Shown: positions 1-7,600 of the stretch, one piece after another
Position numbering within the stretch: the first letter of the stretch is position 1
How the letters are laid out: every line of letters starts with the position of its first letter
Assembly: GCA_948435975.1 (NCBI GenBank)
Contig: CAOJHG010000018.1
Location: 1-12,003, forward strand
Reading direction: 5' to 3'
Origin: an uncultured Oscillibacter sp.
Lineage (GTDB): Bacteria; Bacillota; Clostridia; Oscillospirales; Oscillospiraceae
DNA length: 12,003 bases
Made by a program: the position numbers and the translations under genes
The notes under the pieces: model-generated
Database searches by the model: none
What the model was told of the DNA's origin: nothing
Seen by the model: only the letters and a program-made list of their open reading frames with translations

Positions 1-1172
1 GCGGCGTTGTAGCTCAGGGACAGGTTGGACTTCAGAGCGGACAACTCTCCGCTGTTCAGGCCGATAGCGGAGATATAGCGCTCAGCAGCGGCGGCAAGGT
101 CCACAGCGCCCAGGTCCCCGCCCTTGGGAACGGAGGCGATGGTTTCCAGAATGGAGACGATATTACTGGACTTGACGGCCTCATATTGTTCACTGCCCTT
201 TTCCAGATGGTAGTAGTTCTCATAAGTAATCATGTAGTCCTCGACCACATCATCATAGCTGGCGCCCATCAGACAGGCCAGAAGCGCGGATACGAACCCG
301 GCCCGGTCCTTTCCTTCGGTGCAGTGGACCAGATAGGGGCCCTCATTGGCGGCAAAGAAGCGCAGTCCCTCTGCAAGTCCGCTTTGGAAGGAGGCTGCAG
401 TGAAGTCTACGCCCAGGTTCAGGGCCTTGACCTTGCCTTCCTGATAGAGGGAGGCGTAATAGGGGGAGTTGAAATCCCCGGCGGCCAGGTATCCGTCGAT
501 ATCCTCATTGGAGTCTGCCAGGTTCATGACAGCCTGAATGCCGCTCTCACGGGCAAAGCTGTCAGCATAAGCGGCGCGGTTCAGTTCGTTGTTCACAGGA
601 CTGCTGCTGCGGAAGAGGACATTTTCCCCCAGAGTCCCGGTGGAAATGCTCCGGAAGTTGGCAAAGACCTGATCCGAGGCGTAGTCGCTCCGCTCGTTGG
701 TCCGCTCCAACTGGTGAAGGAGGTACTGGTTCCGGTAGCCCTCTTTTTCACCCATAGAAATGGAAACGGTGATATCCTCCAGGCTCTTGCCTTCGGGGAA
801 GACCCACTCATAGGTGCCGTCCTCAGCCGTTTCCTTTACCGCAAGGCCGTTGGTGGTGGCAAAGTCGCCCATGTTGACGGCGATTATCAATACGCCTTCA
901 CTGTCCCGGGCTACCAGCTCGCCGGTGTTCACATCGGAATAGTTGGTACAGAGGGGGATTTGAAAGTCTTGGCCGTCCACCTTCACAGACAGCACGTCGC
1001 CATAGGCAAAGCCGGCCTCCTGGAGAGCGGCAGGAGCGATGTCCAGGACGATGTTGCCGTATTTCTGAATCTCAGTAACGCCGCCCTCGAACACAGCTTC
1101 TTCCGCAAAAGCGCTGACAGCTATGCTCAGACAGAGCGCCGCAGTCAGCAGCAGGGACATTGCTTTTTTCAT
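1..1172 (-). CDS. Secreted tyrosine-phosphatase-like protein, C-terminus cut by the window edge
   Basis: Reading from ATG at 1172 the frame stays open for 390 codons to the left edge, so the C-terminus is missing. Residues 1-23 form a signal peptide (MKKAMSLLLTAALCLSIAVSAFA, cut here after AFA by inference), so the protein is exported. Residues 275-300 hold the phosphatase loop VHCTEGKDRAGF: Cys284 and Arg290 fit the CX5R signature, and the GKDRAG form is typical of the Y_phosphatase3 / MptpB-like tyrosine or dual-specificity phosphatases. Residues of about 28-110 (GNIVLDI, NYSDVNTGELVARDSEG, IIAVNMG) look like the C-terminal beta-barrel domain of SAM hydroxide adenosyltransferases, an odd fusion recalled from the family pattern. 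Start choice: AAAGGAGG lies 8 bases upstream. It has its own promoter and is divergent from the TIR-FHA gene. Substrate unknown; phosphoester or phosphoinositide hydrolysis outside the cell is possible. Confidence 0.85.
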   Translation of the reverse strand, partial: MKKAMSLLLTAALCLSIAVSAFAEEAVFEGGVTEIQKYGNIVLDIAPAALQEAGFAYGDVLSVKVDGQDFQIPLCTNYSDVNTGELVARDSEGVLIIAVNMGDFATTNGLAVKETAEDGTYEWVFPEGKSLEDITVSISMGEKEGYRNQYLLHQLERTNERSDYASDQVFANFRSISTGTLGENVLFRSSSPVNNELNRAAYADSFARESGIQAVMNLADSNEDIDGYLAAGDFNSPYYASLYQEGKVKALNLGVDFTAASFQSGLAEGLRFFAANEGPYLVHCTEGKDRAGFVSALLACLMGASYDDVVEDYMITYENYYHLEKGSEQYEAVKSSNIVSILETIASVPKGGDLGAVDLAAAAERYISAIGLNSGELSALKSNLSLSYNA

Positions 1173-1180
1173 AGGGGATT

Positions 1181-1188
1181 CCTCCTTT
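1181..1188 (-). promoter_or_regulatory. Ribosome binding site of the phosphatase-like gene
   Basis: The minus strand reads AAAGGAGG with an 8-base spacer to the ATG at 1172. This near-perfect Shine-Dalgarno sequence fixes the start. Confidence 0.85.
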
Positions 1189-1235
1189 GTTTTGGATAAA
1201 ATCGAGAAAACCAGCGGTCACAGCCGCCGCGCCTT

Positions 1236-1264
1236 ATTATAACATGAGGGCAGGAAATTTTCCA
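1236..1264 (-). promoter_or_regulatory. Sigma-A-type promoter for the phosphatase-like gene
   Basis: On the minus strand a perfect -10 TATAAT (1241-1236) is preceded by TGT, an extended -10. A weak -35 TGGAAA (1264-1259, 4 of 6 matches to TTGACA) lies 17 bases upstream. The predicted transcript would have a leader of roughly 55-60 bases before the ATG at 1172. Confidence 0.7.
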
Positions 1265-1328
1265 CCATTTTTTATAGGAAGGGCATATAGGCCCTGTGTC
1301 TGCTCTGGAAGAAAAGACGGTGAAAAAC

Positions 1329-1357
1329 TTGCCAGAGCTGCGAAAATGTGGTATACT
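1329..1357 (+). promoter_or_regulatory. Sigma-A-type promoter for the TIR-FHA gene
   Basis: TTGCCA at 1329-1334 and TATACT at 1352-1357 are separated by 17 bases, with TGG directly before the -10 (extended -10). Transcription would begin near 1364, leaving a leader of about 80 bases. The upstream in-frame ATG at 1348 lies inside this promoter and so would not be on the transcript. Confidence 0.75.
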
Positions 1358-1446
1358 TTTCCGGAAGGATGCCCGCGTTTCAGCCGTACCCAGGCGGATG
1401 GGAAACGGGGAACCGGTCAGAGATCGAGATAAAGGACGGCGCATAT

Positions 1447-2604
1447 ATGAAGAAGATTGGCCAGATGACTATAGACGAGATGGCGGCGGAGATCCGCAGC
1501 TATGAGTTCCGGAGAGACAAGGGCTATGCGTTCATCAGCTATTCCCACCGGGACCGGGAGCAGGTATATCCCCTTGTCCTCTCCTGGCTGCGGGCAGGAT
1601 ATAATATCTACATCGACCTGGACTTCGAGCGCCACGGCAGCGACAGCAACTGGGCCGCCCTGATGCTCTCTACCCTCTCCAGCAGGCTTTGCCGTCTGGG
1701 GGTGTGTTTCAAAAGCGTCCATTACCGCTATAGCTACGCCTCTCTCCTGGAACTTCTTACCATGCGGGGGGAAACTGTCACCAACCGGCACAGCGGAAAG
1801 GCGCTCTATGTGGACTCCGTGGCGCTGGGGACCATCCCTGACGACGATGAAATCCCCGTCCAGTTCCGGGAGATGTACGCTTCCTCTTTTCAGGGCATGA
1901 GCAGCGGCATGGGAGAACAGTTCCTGGGCCAGAACCGGAGAGAGGCTGAGCTTCTGCAAGAGGGCCTGGATTTTTGGCTGACGGAGGCCAAGACTCAAAC
2001 CGTCCTTCGCAACGCCATCACTGCCGGTAAGATGATGAGCTATATCCAGGACTCCTACAAGGCGGGCTATCAGGATTTTTACCCGCAGATTGCTTATTTA
2101 GTCAAAAACTGGTTTATTTCCCAGGACTTAAATGGGAATGATTACTCCCTGAACTCAAGCATGACGGTCCGTTTCTCCCGGTTCAGTGAGGTCAGGGTAG
2201 AGCAGGTCCGGGAAAGCCTCCTGCCGCCGGAGGAGCTGTGGACGCCTCCGGTGCCGACACCTGTCCCGTCGCCCATACCGGCAGCGGGACCTGGGGACTC
2301 CGGTCTTTCAGGTCCGCCCCGGCTGGTCCGGCAGACAGGAGAGGAGATCCCACTGGTCAAGAGCAGTTTTCTTGTAGGGCGGAGCGAGGCGTCCTGTGAC
2401 TATGCTGTTTTGGGAAATAAGGGCGTCAGCGGCAAGCATGTTTTATTCATCCAGAGGGAACTGGGCTGGGTTGTTGCGGACCAGGCTTCGACAAACGGCA
2501 CCTTCCTGAATGGGAGGCGTCTGGCGCTTGGCGAGGAAGCCCCCCTTCAGAACGGGGACACACTTCGCCTGGGACAGCGGGAAACGTTTTTCTTCCGTCA
2601 GTGA
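1447..2604 (+). CDS. TIR-FHA fusion protein, candidate phospho-gated NAD-cleaving effector
   Basis: A 385-aa cytoplasmic protein with no signal peptide or membrane span. Residues 25-130 are a TIR domain: beta-strand A with its box 1 is YAFISYSHRD (27-36), beta-B is YNIYIDLDF (52-60), followed by G64 and W69. The spacing S90, Y93, S96, E102 matches the 'S..Y..S.....E' helix of TIRs, so Glu102 is the likely catalytic glutamate of NAD-glycohydrolase TIRs. Residues 131-257 are mostly helical and unrecognised. A Pro-rich linker (about 258-290) leads to a C-terminal FHA domain (306-385) with GRS (311-313), S328..H331, STNGTFLNG (348-356) and NGD (369-371), all the usual phosphothreonine-binding residues. 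Start: ATG 1447 is preceded by AAAGGA at 1431-1436; the earlier ATG at 1348 overlaps the promoter. The pairing suggests an effector docked on a phosphorylated partner, plausibly the nearby kinase. The domain calls are firm; NADase activity is inferred. Confidence 0.9.
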   Translation: MKKIGQMTIDEMAAEIRSYEFRRDKGYAFISYSHRDREQVYPLVLSWLRAGYNIYIDLDFERHGSDSNWAALMLSTLSSRLCRLGVCFKSVHYRYSYASLLELLTMRGETVTNRHSGKALYVDSVALGTIPDDDEIPVQFREMYASSFQGMSSGMGEQFLGQNRREAELLQEGLDFWLTEAKTQTVLRNAITAGKMMSYIQDSYKAGYQDFYPQIAYLVKNWFISQDLNGNDYSLNSSMTVRFSRFSEVRVEQVRESLLPPEELWTPPVPTPVPSPIPAAGPGDSGLSGPPRLVRQTGEEIPLVKSSFLVGRSEASCDYAVLGNKGVSGKHVLFIQRELGWVVADQASTNGTFLNGRRLALGEEAPLQNGDTLRLGQRETFFFRQ

Positions 2605-2606
2605 CC

Positions 2607-2650
2607 AAAAAAGAGAAGGCCTGTCCAAGTGGGCGGCCTTCTCTCTTTTT
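2607..2650. terminator. Bidirectional intrinsic terminator between convergent genes
   Basis: A 10-bp perfect stem AGAGAAGGCC (2612-2621) / GGCCTTCTCT (2635-2644) is flanked by A-rich sequence on the left and TTTTT on the right, so it can end transcription both ways. It lies directly after the TIR-FHA stop (2602-2604) and overlaps the stop of the DHH gene (2649-2651). Confidence 0.85.
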
Positions 2651-4208
2651 ATGGGATGGGTTCATAAGTCTTTGTAAAAATATCTTCCTTGACAATATAG
2701 GCGTCCAAAGGGTTTTCTTCACGGACTACCAGCCATTCTCCCGGAACGCCAAGCATGTAGTTAGGACTCCAGGAAACGAAAATTTTGGTCCTCCGGGTAA
2801 TCTGCCTGGCATGGGCTCGGGGACCGTCTTTCGGGATGCAGGTCTTGGCGTATTTGGTCAGGTCCCGGCGGAGAGCGCTTTCTCCAGCGGCACGGACCGC
2901 CTCGTGGACCGTGGGCGCGTATTCTCCCTGGAAACAGTAGGGCTGGTCCGTCGGGTCGTTGTGGGAGAGGAAATAGGCTTCATCGTTTTTGTAGACCTCC
3001 GCTTCCACGCCAATCATGAAATAGGTATCCGGCTGGACCGTGAGGGCGAAATCTCCCTCCAGCATCCGGACATTCACCGCTGTCCCCGCCGGGTAGAGGT
3101 CCGTAGCCTTGACATAGCCGATGGGCAGGCGCTTTTTCCGGTAAAGAGGTTCCTGAGATAGGTCCGGCACATCGGAAGTCCCGCTGTAAATTACATCCTC
3201 CTGTTCCCGGAAGTAGTCCTCCAGCCGGGCCATAAGGAGCTTCTTTACCGCGCTGCTGACGCTCTGGTTTCCAAGAGGGCCGAAACGGGCTTCATAGGCG
3301 GGTATCAGCAGAGTGTCCTTCAAAAAGCCGCCGGATTTCTGGGGGTGCCCGCCGCCGGAACCCAGGCCCTCTGCAACATAGGCGGCAAGCTCGTTGGCAC
3401 GGGTCTCTTTTACGCAGCTTCGGACGGAGAGCTTTGCGCCGTTGTCCAGCATACAGAAAGCGATGCAGACATTCACTACGTCCACTTCCATCAGCATGTC
3501 ACTGATGACGCCCAGGATATTGGGGTCGCAGCGCTCAGCCTCCGCCACAGCAAAGCGGTGAAACTCGCAGAAGCCATAGTTTTCAAAGGCCCGTCCAGCA
3601 ATCTCAAGCTCCTGAAAAGAGAGGTTGCTGTTTTGGAAGTGGAAGAGCTCCGCCTTGTTGCACCGGAACTCCAGCGCGTCCCGCAGGTCCTTGTCCTTGG
3701 GGTGGCGCAGCTCCTGCATTTTTCCGGTGTCCATGAAGAGGCCGTAATAGAGGGCGGTGGAGATGCGCTCGTCCTCCCCGGCGTCGAAGCCCGCGTCATT
3801 CAGCATATCCCAGACCACAGTGGAACAGGAACCATAGTTGTCCCGGACTTCCTGAAGCGGGGGCAGGTCCTCTGGTTTTGCCTTATGGTGGTCAATAACG
3901 GCGATAGTTCCTTCCTGGACAAGAGTCTGCACATTTCGTTCGCCGTACTGACAGTCCACGGTCAACAGCAGTTCGGGGGCGGCATCCAGTTGGGTGACGT
4001 GGGCAATGGGAATTTTCAGTGTGTCTTTCATGAGAAGGAGGTTGCTTTTTTGTATGGCCTGTGCACCGCCATAGACAAAACGGACATTCTTTTCCTTTTG
4101 CTGAAAGAAGCGGTAGAGGGCGTAGCCGCTGGCGATAGCGTCGGCGTCGGGATTGTCGTGGCATTGGATAACAATCTCATTGTAAGAAAGCAGGTCTTGA
4201 AGAGTCAC
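2649..4208 (-). CDS. DHH/DHHA1-family phosphoesterase with a long C-terminal extension
   Basis: A 519-aa cytoplasmic protein. DHH motifs are complete: HDNPDADA (17-24), Asp85 in TVDCQYG, IDHH (105-108) and Asp160 in FMDTG, the residues that bind two metal ions. The DHHA1 domain carries GSGGGHPQKSGGF (283-295). The family includes nanoRNA (oligoribonucleotide) and cyclic-dinucleotide phosphodiesterases; the exact substrate cannot be read. The core ends near 305. Typical NrnA-like enzymes are about 320 aa, so some 200 extra residues remain. Their end (LGVPGEWLVVREE, then VKEDIFTKTYEPI) resembles the PGDYG-type module from memory. The start is GTG at 4208, which shares GTGA with the stop of the RyR gene; AAAGGAG lies at 4219-4225. 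The overlap suggests coupled translation and a shared function with the RyR protein. The gene ends in a terminator shared with the convergent TIR-FHA gene. Confidence 0.88.
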   Translation of the reverse strand: MTLQDLLSYNEIVIQCHDNPDADAIASGYALYRFFQQKEKNVRFVYGGAQAIQKSNLLLMKDTLKIPIAHVTQLDAAPELLLTVDCQYGERNVQTLVQEGTIAVIDHHKAKPEDLPPLQEVRDNYGSCSTVVWDMLNDAGFDAGEDERISTALYYGLFMDTGKMQELRHPKDKDLRDALEFRCNKAELFHFQNSNLSFQELEIAGRAFENYGFCEFHRFAVAEAERCDPNILGVISDMLMEVDVVNVCIAFCMLDNGAKLSVRSCVKETRANELAAYVAEGLGSGGGHPQKSGGFLKDTLLIPAYEARFGPLGNQSVSSAVKKLLMARLEDYFREQEDVIYSGTSDVPDLSQEPLYRKKRLPIGYVKATDLYPAGTAVNVRMLEGDFALTVQPDTYFMIGVEAEVYKNDEAYFLSHNDPTDQPYCFQGEYAPTVHEAVRAAGESALRRDLTKYAKTCIPKDGPRAHARQITRRTKIFVSWSPNYMLGVPGEWLVVREENPLDAYIVKEDIFTKTYEPIP

Positions 4209-4507
4209 GGTTCCCCATCTCCTTTCCGTTGAATGGTATAGCCCAGTTTGAGAATTTGCCGGATGGTCTCCAGGGCGGTGCGGCGGTCATACTCCCGCTC
4301 TTCTTCGGGAAGGTCGGCGTAGGGGACGAGACAGGGAGTGGTTTTTTTCGTGTCGTCCCGGACAGGGCCATAGACCCAGCCATCCGCCAAACGGCCCTTT
4401 GCCCAGTTCTCATGGACGTTTTCGGCCAGCTTTTCTGTCAGTTCCAGAAGGTCGCCCGGCAGAGGTGTATCTCCGGCGTCAAGGGGCTTTGGATGGTATC
4501 CGCTCAT
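4205..4507 (-). CDS. Small RyR-domain protein, putative nucleotide-ligand sensor
   Basis: A 100-aa soluble protein consisting almost wholly of one RyR (ryanodine-receptor repeat) domain, residues 20-95. Landmarks are LAENVHENWAKGRLADGW (26-43), WVYGP, then LVPYADLPEEEREYDR and the final helix TALETIRQILKLGYTI, all in the order of the RyR family. In prokaryotes, free RyR domains have been proposed as sensors of nucleotide ligands in signalling or conflict systems; that role is inferred here. Start: ATG 4507 has AAAGGAAG at 4513-4520; a longer in-frame ATG at 4588 would begin inside the terminator stem and add 27 residues without family likeness. Its TGA overlaps the GTG start of the DHH gene (GTGA), so the two are expected to be made together. 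No convincing promoter was found in 4508-4588; transcription may also come from read-through of the SLH-gene terminator. Confidence 0.88.
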   Translation of the reverse strand: MSGYHPKPLDAGDTPLPGDLLELTEKLAENVHENWAKGRLADGWVYGPVRDDTKKTTPCLVPYADLPEEEREYDRRTALETIRQILKLGYTIQRKGDGEP

Positions 4508-4512
4508 AGTTT

Positions 4513-4520
4513 CTTCCTTT
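4513..4520 (-). promoter_or_regulatory. Ribosome binding site fixing the RyR gene start
   Basis: AAAGGAAG on the minus strand, 5 bases before ATG 4507. It favours the 100-aa form over the 127-aa form from ATG 4588. Confidence 0.75.
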
Positions 4521-4585
4521 CTTTTCCATTCTCTCCGACCTCCGGACATTTGAAATGGGGAAGCGAAGCAGAAAAATGGAAATTG

Positions 4586-4618
4586 CAAAAAGCGGGCCCA
4601 TGGTGGTGGACCCGCTTT
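4586..4618 (-). terminator. Intrinsic terminator of the kinase/SLH operon
   Basis: On the minus strand AAAGCGGG (4618-4611) pairs with CCCGCTTT (4596-4589); after one mismatch the stem continues with TGG/CCA around a 6-base loop, and it is followed by a short T run (4590-4586). It lies 18 bases after the SLH gene stop and separates that operon from the RyR/DHH pair. Confidence 0.82.
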
Positions 4619-4636
4619 CTTGCGCTCATGGATGCG

Positions 4637-7600
4637 TCAGCTTGCAGATTGAGTATTTTCAGAAATGACGTTGAAGGTCCGGTGGATCAAAGCGGCAAAC
4701 TGGCCCCGGTTCGTGATGCCGTTGGGGTCCATGGCGCCGCTGGCCGTGCCCTGGAAAACGCCGTACTGATAGAGGATTTGGAAAGCTGCTTCCGCCTCCG
4801 GAGTCATGTCAGCCGCATCCGCAAAAGCTGTGGGGTTCTCAGGAGCCGCAGGGGTCATACCCATCGCCTGCATGTAGTTCACCAGCATGACCGCCATCTG
4901 TCCACGGTTCAAAGAGGATTGGAACATGGACGCGCCGCCTTCGGGCAGGAGGCCGGACTGCTTCGCCCAAACAGCCGCTGCTGCGTACCACAGGTCTGCG
5001 GGGATCTCTTCATCCTCTTCCTCATACTGGGTCAGGTCGGCCTTGGTCATGCGGGCCAGGACGGTGACAATTGCGCCAGGAGTGAGGGGAGAGCCGGGAG
5101 AGAAGGTGCCGTCTGTGGTGCCGATCATCAGGCCGTTGTCGTATACCCACTTGATGTCCTCATAAAAGACGCTGGTGGGAGAGTCATCTCCAAAGGGCAG
5201 AGACGAAGACGCTTCCTGACTGCCGGGCGTTACGCTGACTGCCGGACGGGAGGTGGAGGTGCTGCCGCGGGTGGGCGTTTTGTTGGTGGTGCTGCCGCCG
5301 GAACTGCCGGGACCGGTGGTGCCGCCCGTGCCAGTGCCATAGGTGTAGGTCTGGCTGGAAGTCTTCATGTTGCGGGTGTTGGCCGTTGTTCTGGTTCCGC
5401 CGGGGAAGAACTCCGCCGCAATGACATGGGTGCCCTGTCCAGCGTTGCGGAAGGTCTGAGCCTTGATGGTGATGACTGTGCTGCCTTCCTCATGGGTGTA
5501 ATCCACGCCGTCCTGTAGTTCCTGACCATCCAGATAGAACTTGTAGAACTGGGGATGGGGGCCGGAGGACTGGAAAATTTTGTCCTCAATACGGTCCAGG
5601 ATGAATTCAAAATCGCCCTGGGGATTGCCGACGTGGGTTTCGATCACATAGCGATAGCCTTCCTCACCAGGGACCTCGTGGACGTTGTACGGGGTGGGTT
5701 CCTCGATAATCAGAGTCACAGGGCCTTCGCATGAGAGGCGGCGCTCAATGTCTTCCCGTTCCTCGGGAGTCAGGAAGCGGATATCCACGCCATCCGGTAC
5801 GCCGGTCAGGATGGACGAGGCGGGGCCGGTGTAGGTCAGTTGGACCTGGAGCTGATACTCGCCGTATTCCTGGGGTACGCCGTAAATCTCACCAGCGTCG
5901 GTGAATTCCAGGCCCTGAGGAAGCGTGCCGGTGAAGGTATACCGGTAATACTGGGAGTTAATCATAGTGTTGTCCTGAACAGCGGAGACGTAGGGAACCC
6001 ATTTGACGCCGCGCCGCAGGACGTTGTTGGTCAAACGGAGGTCGCCGGAAACGCCGGTCAGCTTGACGTCGATTTGCTGCTGAGCGCCGCCCTTTGTATA
6101 GGTAATGCGCAGAGTTCCGCTGATGATGCCGGCCTGTATGATATCGGGGTCCGTTTCCGCTTCCTTCGGCGCCAGAACGGGAATCAGGCGAATCTTACCA
6201 ATATTGGGAAGCTCGTCGTCGGAATTCGATACAAGGTTCTCGGGGAATGCCGCCAGAGTATCGCCGTTGAAGGTCCAATAGGAGTCAAGCTGGACATTCT
6301 GCCCGTCCAGCAGTTCCACCTTCAAATCAGTGATGTCCGTGCCGCCGATGTTGGCCACGAAGATATCATGGTAGCTGTTCGCGTCCTTGAGATCCACCAG
6401 ACGGACAGGCTTGTTTCCGTCGTTCGTATCCCGATGGGTATCCGCAATATTGGTCACGCCGTTTACGAACAGGTCTGCGTCATCGCCGCTCTTGGTTACA
6501 TAGGTGACCCAATAATTGCGGCGGGTGGTGCTGGAGGCGTCCTGTTCCGAAGAGTAGGCAGTGTACTGCACCGGCTTGCCGTTCTCAAAATCGACCGGCG
6601 TGTTTCGTTCCTCAAGATTCAAGGGCTTATTGGTTTCGTCTTTATCCTGTACGATCACTCTGCCGGTATTGGATACTGTAAAGGTGGGGGTAATCTCGAC
6701 AGTGCCGTCCGCCACGCCGCTGAGGAGCACGGTCTGATAGCCATACTGATAATAGCCATCGTCCCGCTCCTGCATGACATAGGAAGTTCTGTTGTTGATA
6801 TAATCTTTCGCCCCTGTGATTGTGAGTTTGGGATACACAACCGGTCCCGGCGCTGGTTCAGAGGGGCCTGGGTCGGGAACGGACGGCGGGCCAGGCTGAG
6901 AAGGAGGCGCTACATAAGGCGCGGTCCGTACAGTAAAGGTTTCTGTCCCGTTCGGATTCGGGGTATACGAGTTTGTGTAGTTGAGCACAAAGGTCACGCC
7001 GCTGCCGCTGTAGTTGCGGGGAAGACCATATCCGCCATTTATACGGAAGAGCTGCTCCAATTCCGCGCTGCTGAGGGGAACGCCGTTTGCAGTGATGGAT
7101 ACATAGTCGGAGAAAGGCCGGCTTTCCGGGTTCGAGAAGGACATCCGGTAATAGTACGTCCCGTTCACTGGATACATGTCGTTTTGCAGATAGTAGGTAT
7201 AAACGCCGTTTTCGAACTGGGAATCTACTGAAATATTTCTGTAGTAACCGCTGCTGATCTCCGCGTACAGGCCGCTGACCCGGCTGAAATGCGGGACGCT
7301 TCGAATTATCCAGACGCCGAAGGGGAGAAGCACGCGGCTGCCGTCCGTGCCGCCCTCAAGGACCAGCGTGAATTTCGGCAGGCTGCTCCAGTTTTCCAGG
7401 TCCTCCATAGATGGGATGGCCACCGGATAGCCGGAGATTGCTGCCAGATCGCTTTCTGAGCCGGAAGCCGCCAGAATCTGATTGGTGATTTTTTGCGCTC
7501 CGGCGTTGGTCAGCTCCGTCATGTTCTCATAGTAGCCTGTGTAAATCTCGAGAGAAGCGCCTTCACCCGCGTTTGTCAGGATATCGGATACTCCGCTCGG

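Noticed and set aside
186..1199. A 337-codon plus-strand open frame opposite the phosphatase-like gene
   Set aside because: The minus strand holds a signal peptide, the HCTEGKDRAG motif, a strong ribosome site and a promoter; the plus frame shows no family likeness and is a by-product of GC-rich codons.
1348..1446. Upstream ATG extending the TIR-FHA protein by 33 residues
   Set aside because: This ATG lies between the -35 and -10 boxes, the added residues do not resemble TIR proteins, and ATG 1447 has its own ribosome site.
4508..4588. Longer RyR form starting at ATG 4588
   Set aside because: The start sits in the terminator of the SLH operon with no ribosome site; the added 27 residues are outside the RyR family pattern.
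4229..5518. A 429-codon plus-strand open frame across the RyR and SLH genes
   Set aside because: It runs through a terminator and opposite the clear SLH repeats, with Gly/Ala-rich low-complexity translation and no motif.
5840..7231. A 463-codon plus-strand open frame inside the SLH gene
   Set aside because: It lies wholly opposite a coherent exported protein; no ribosome site or domain supports it.
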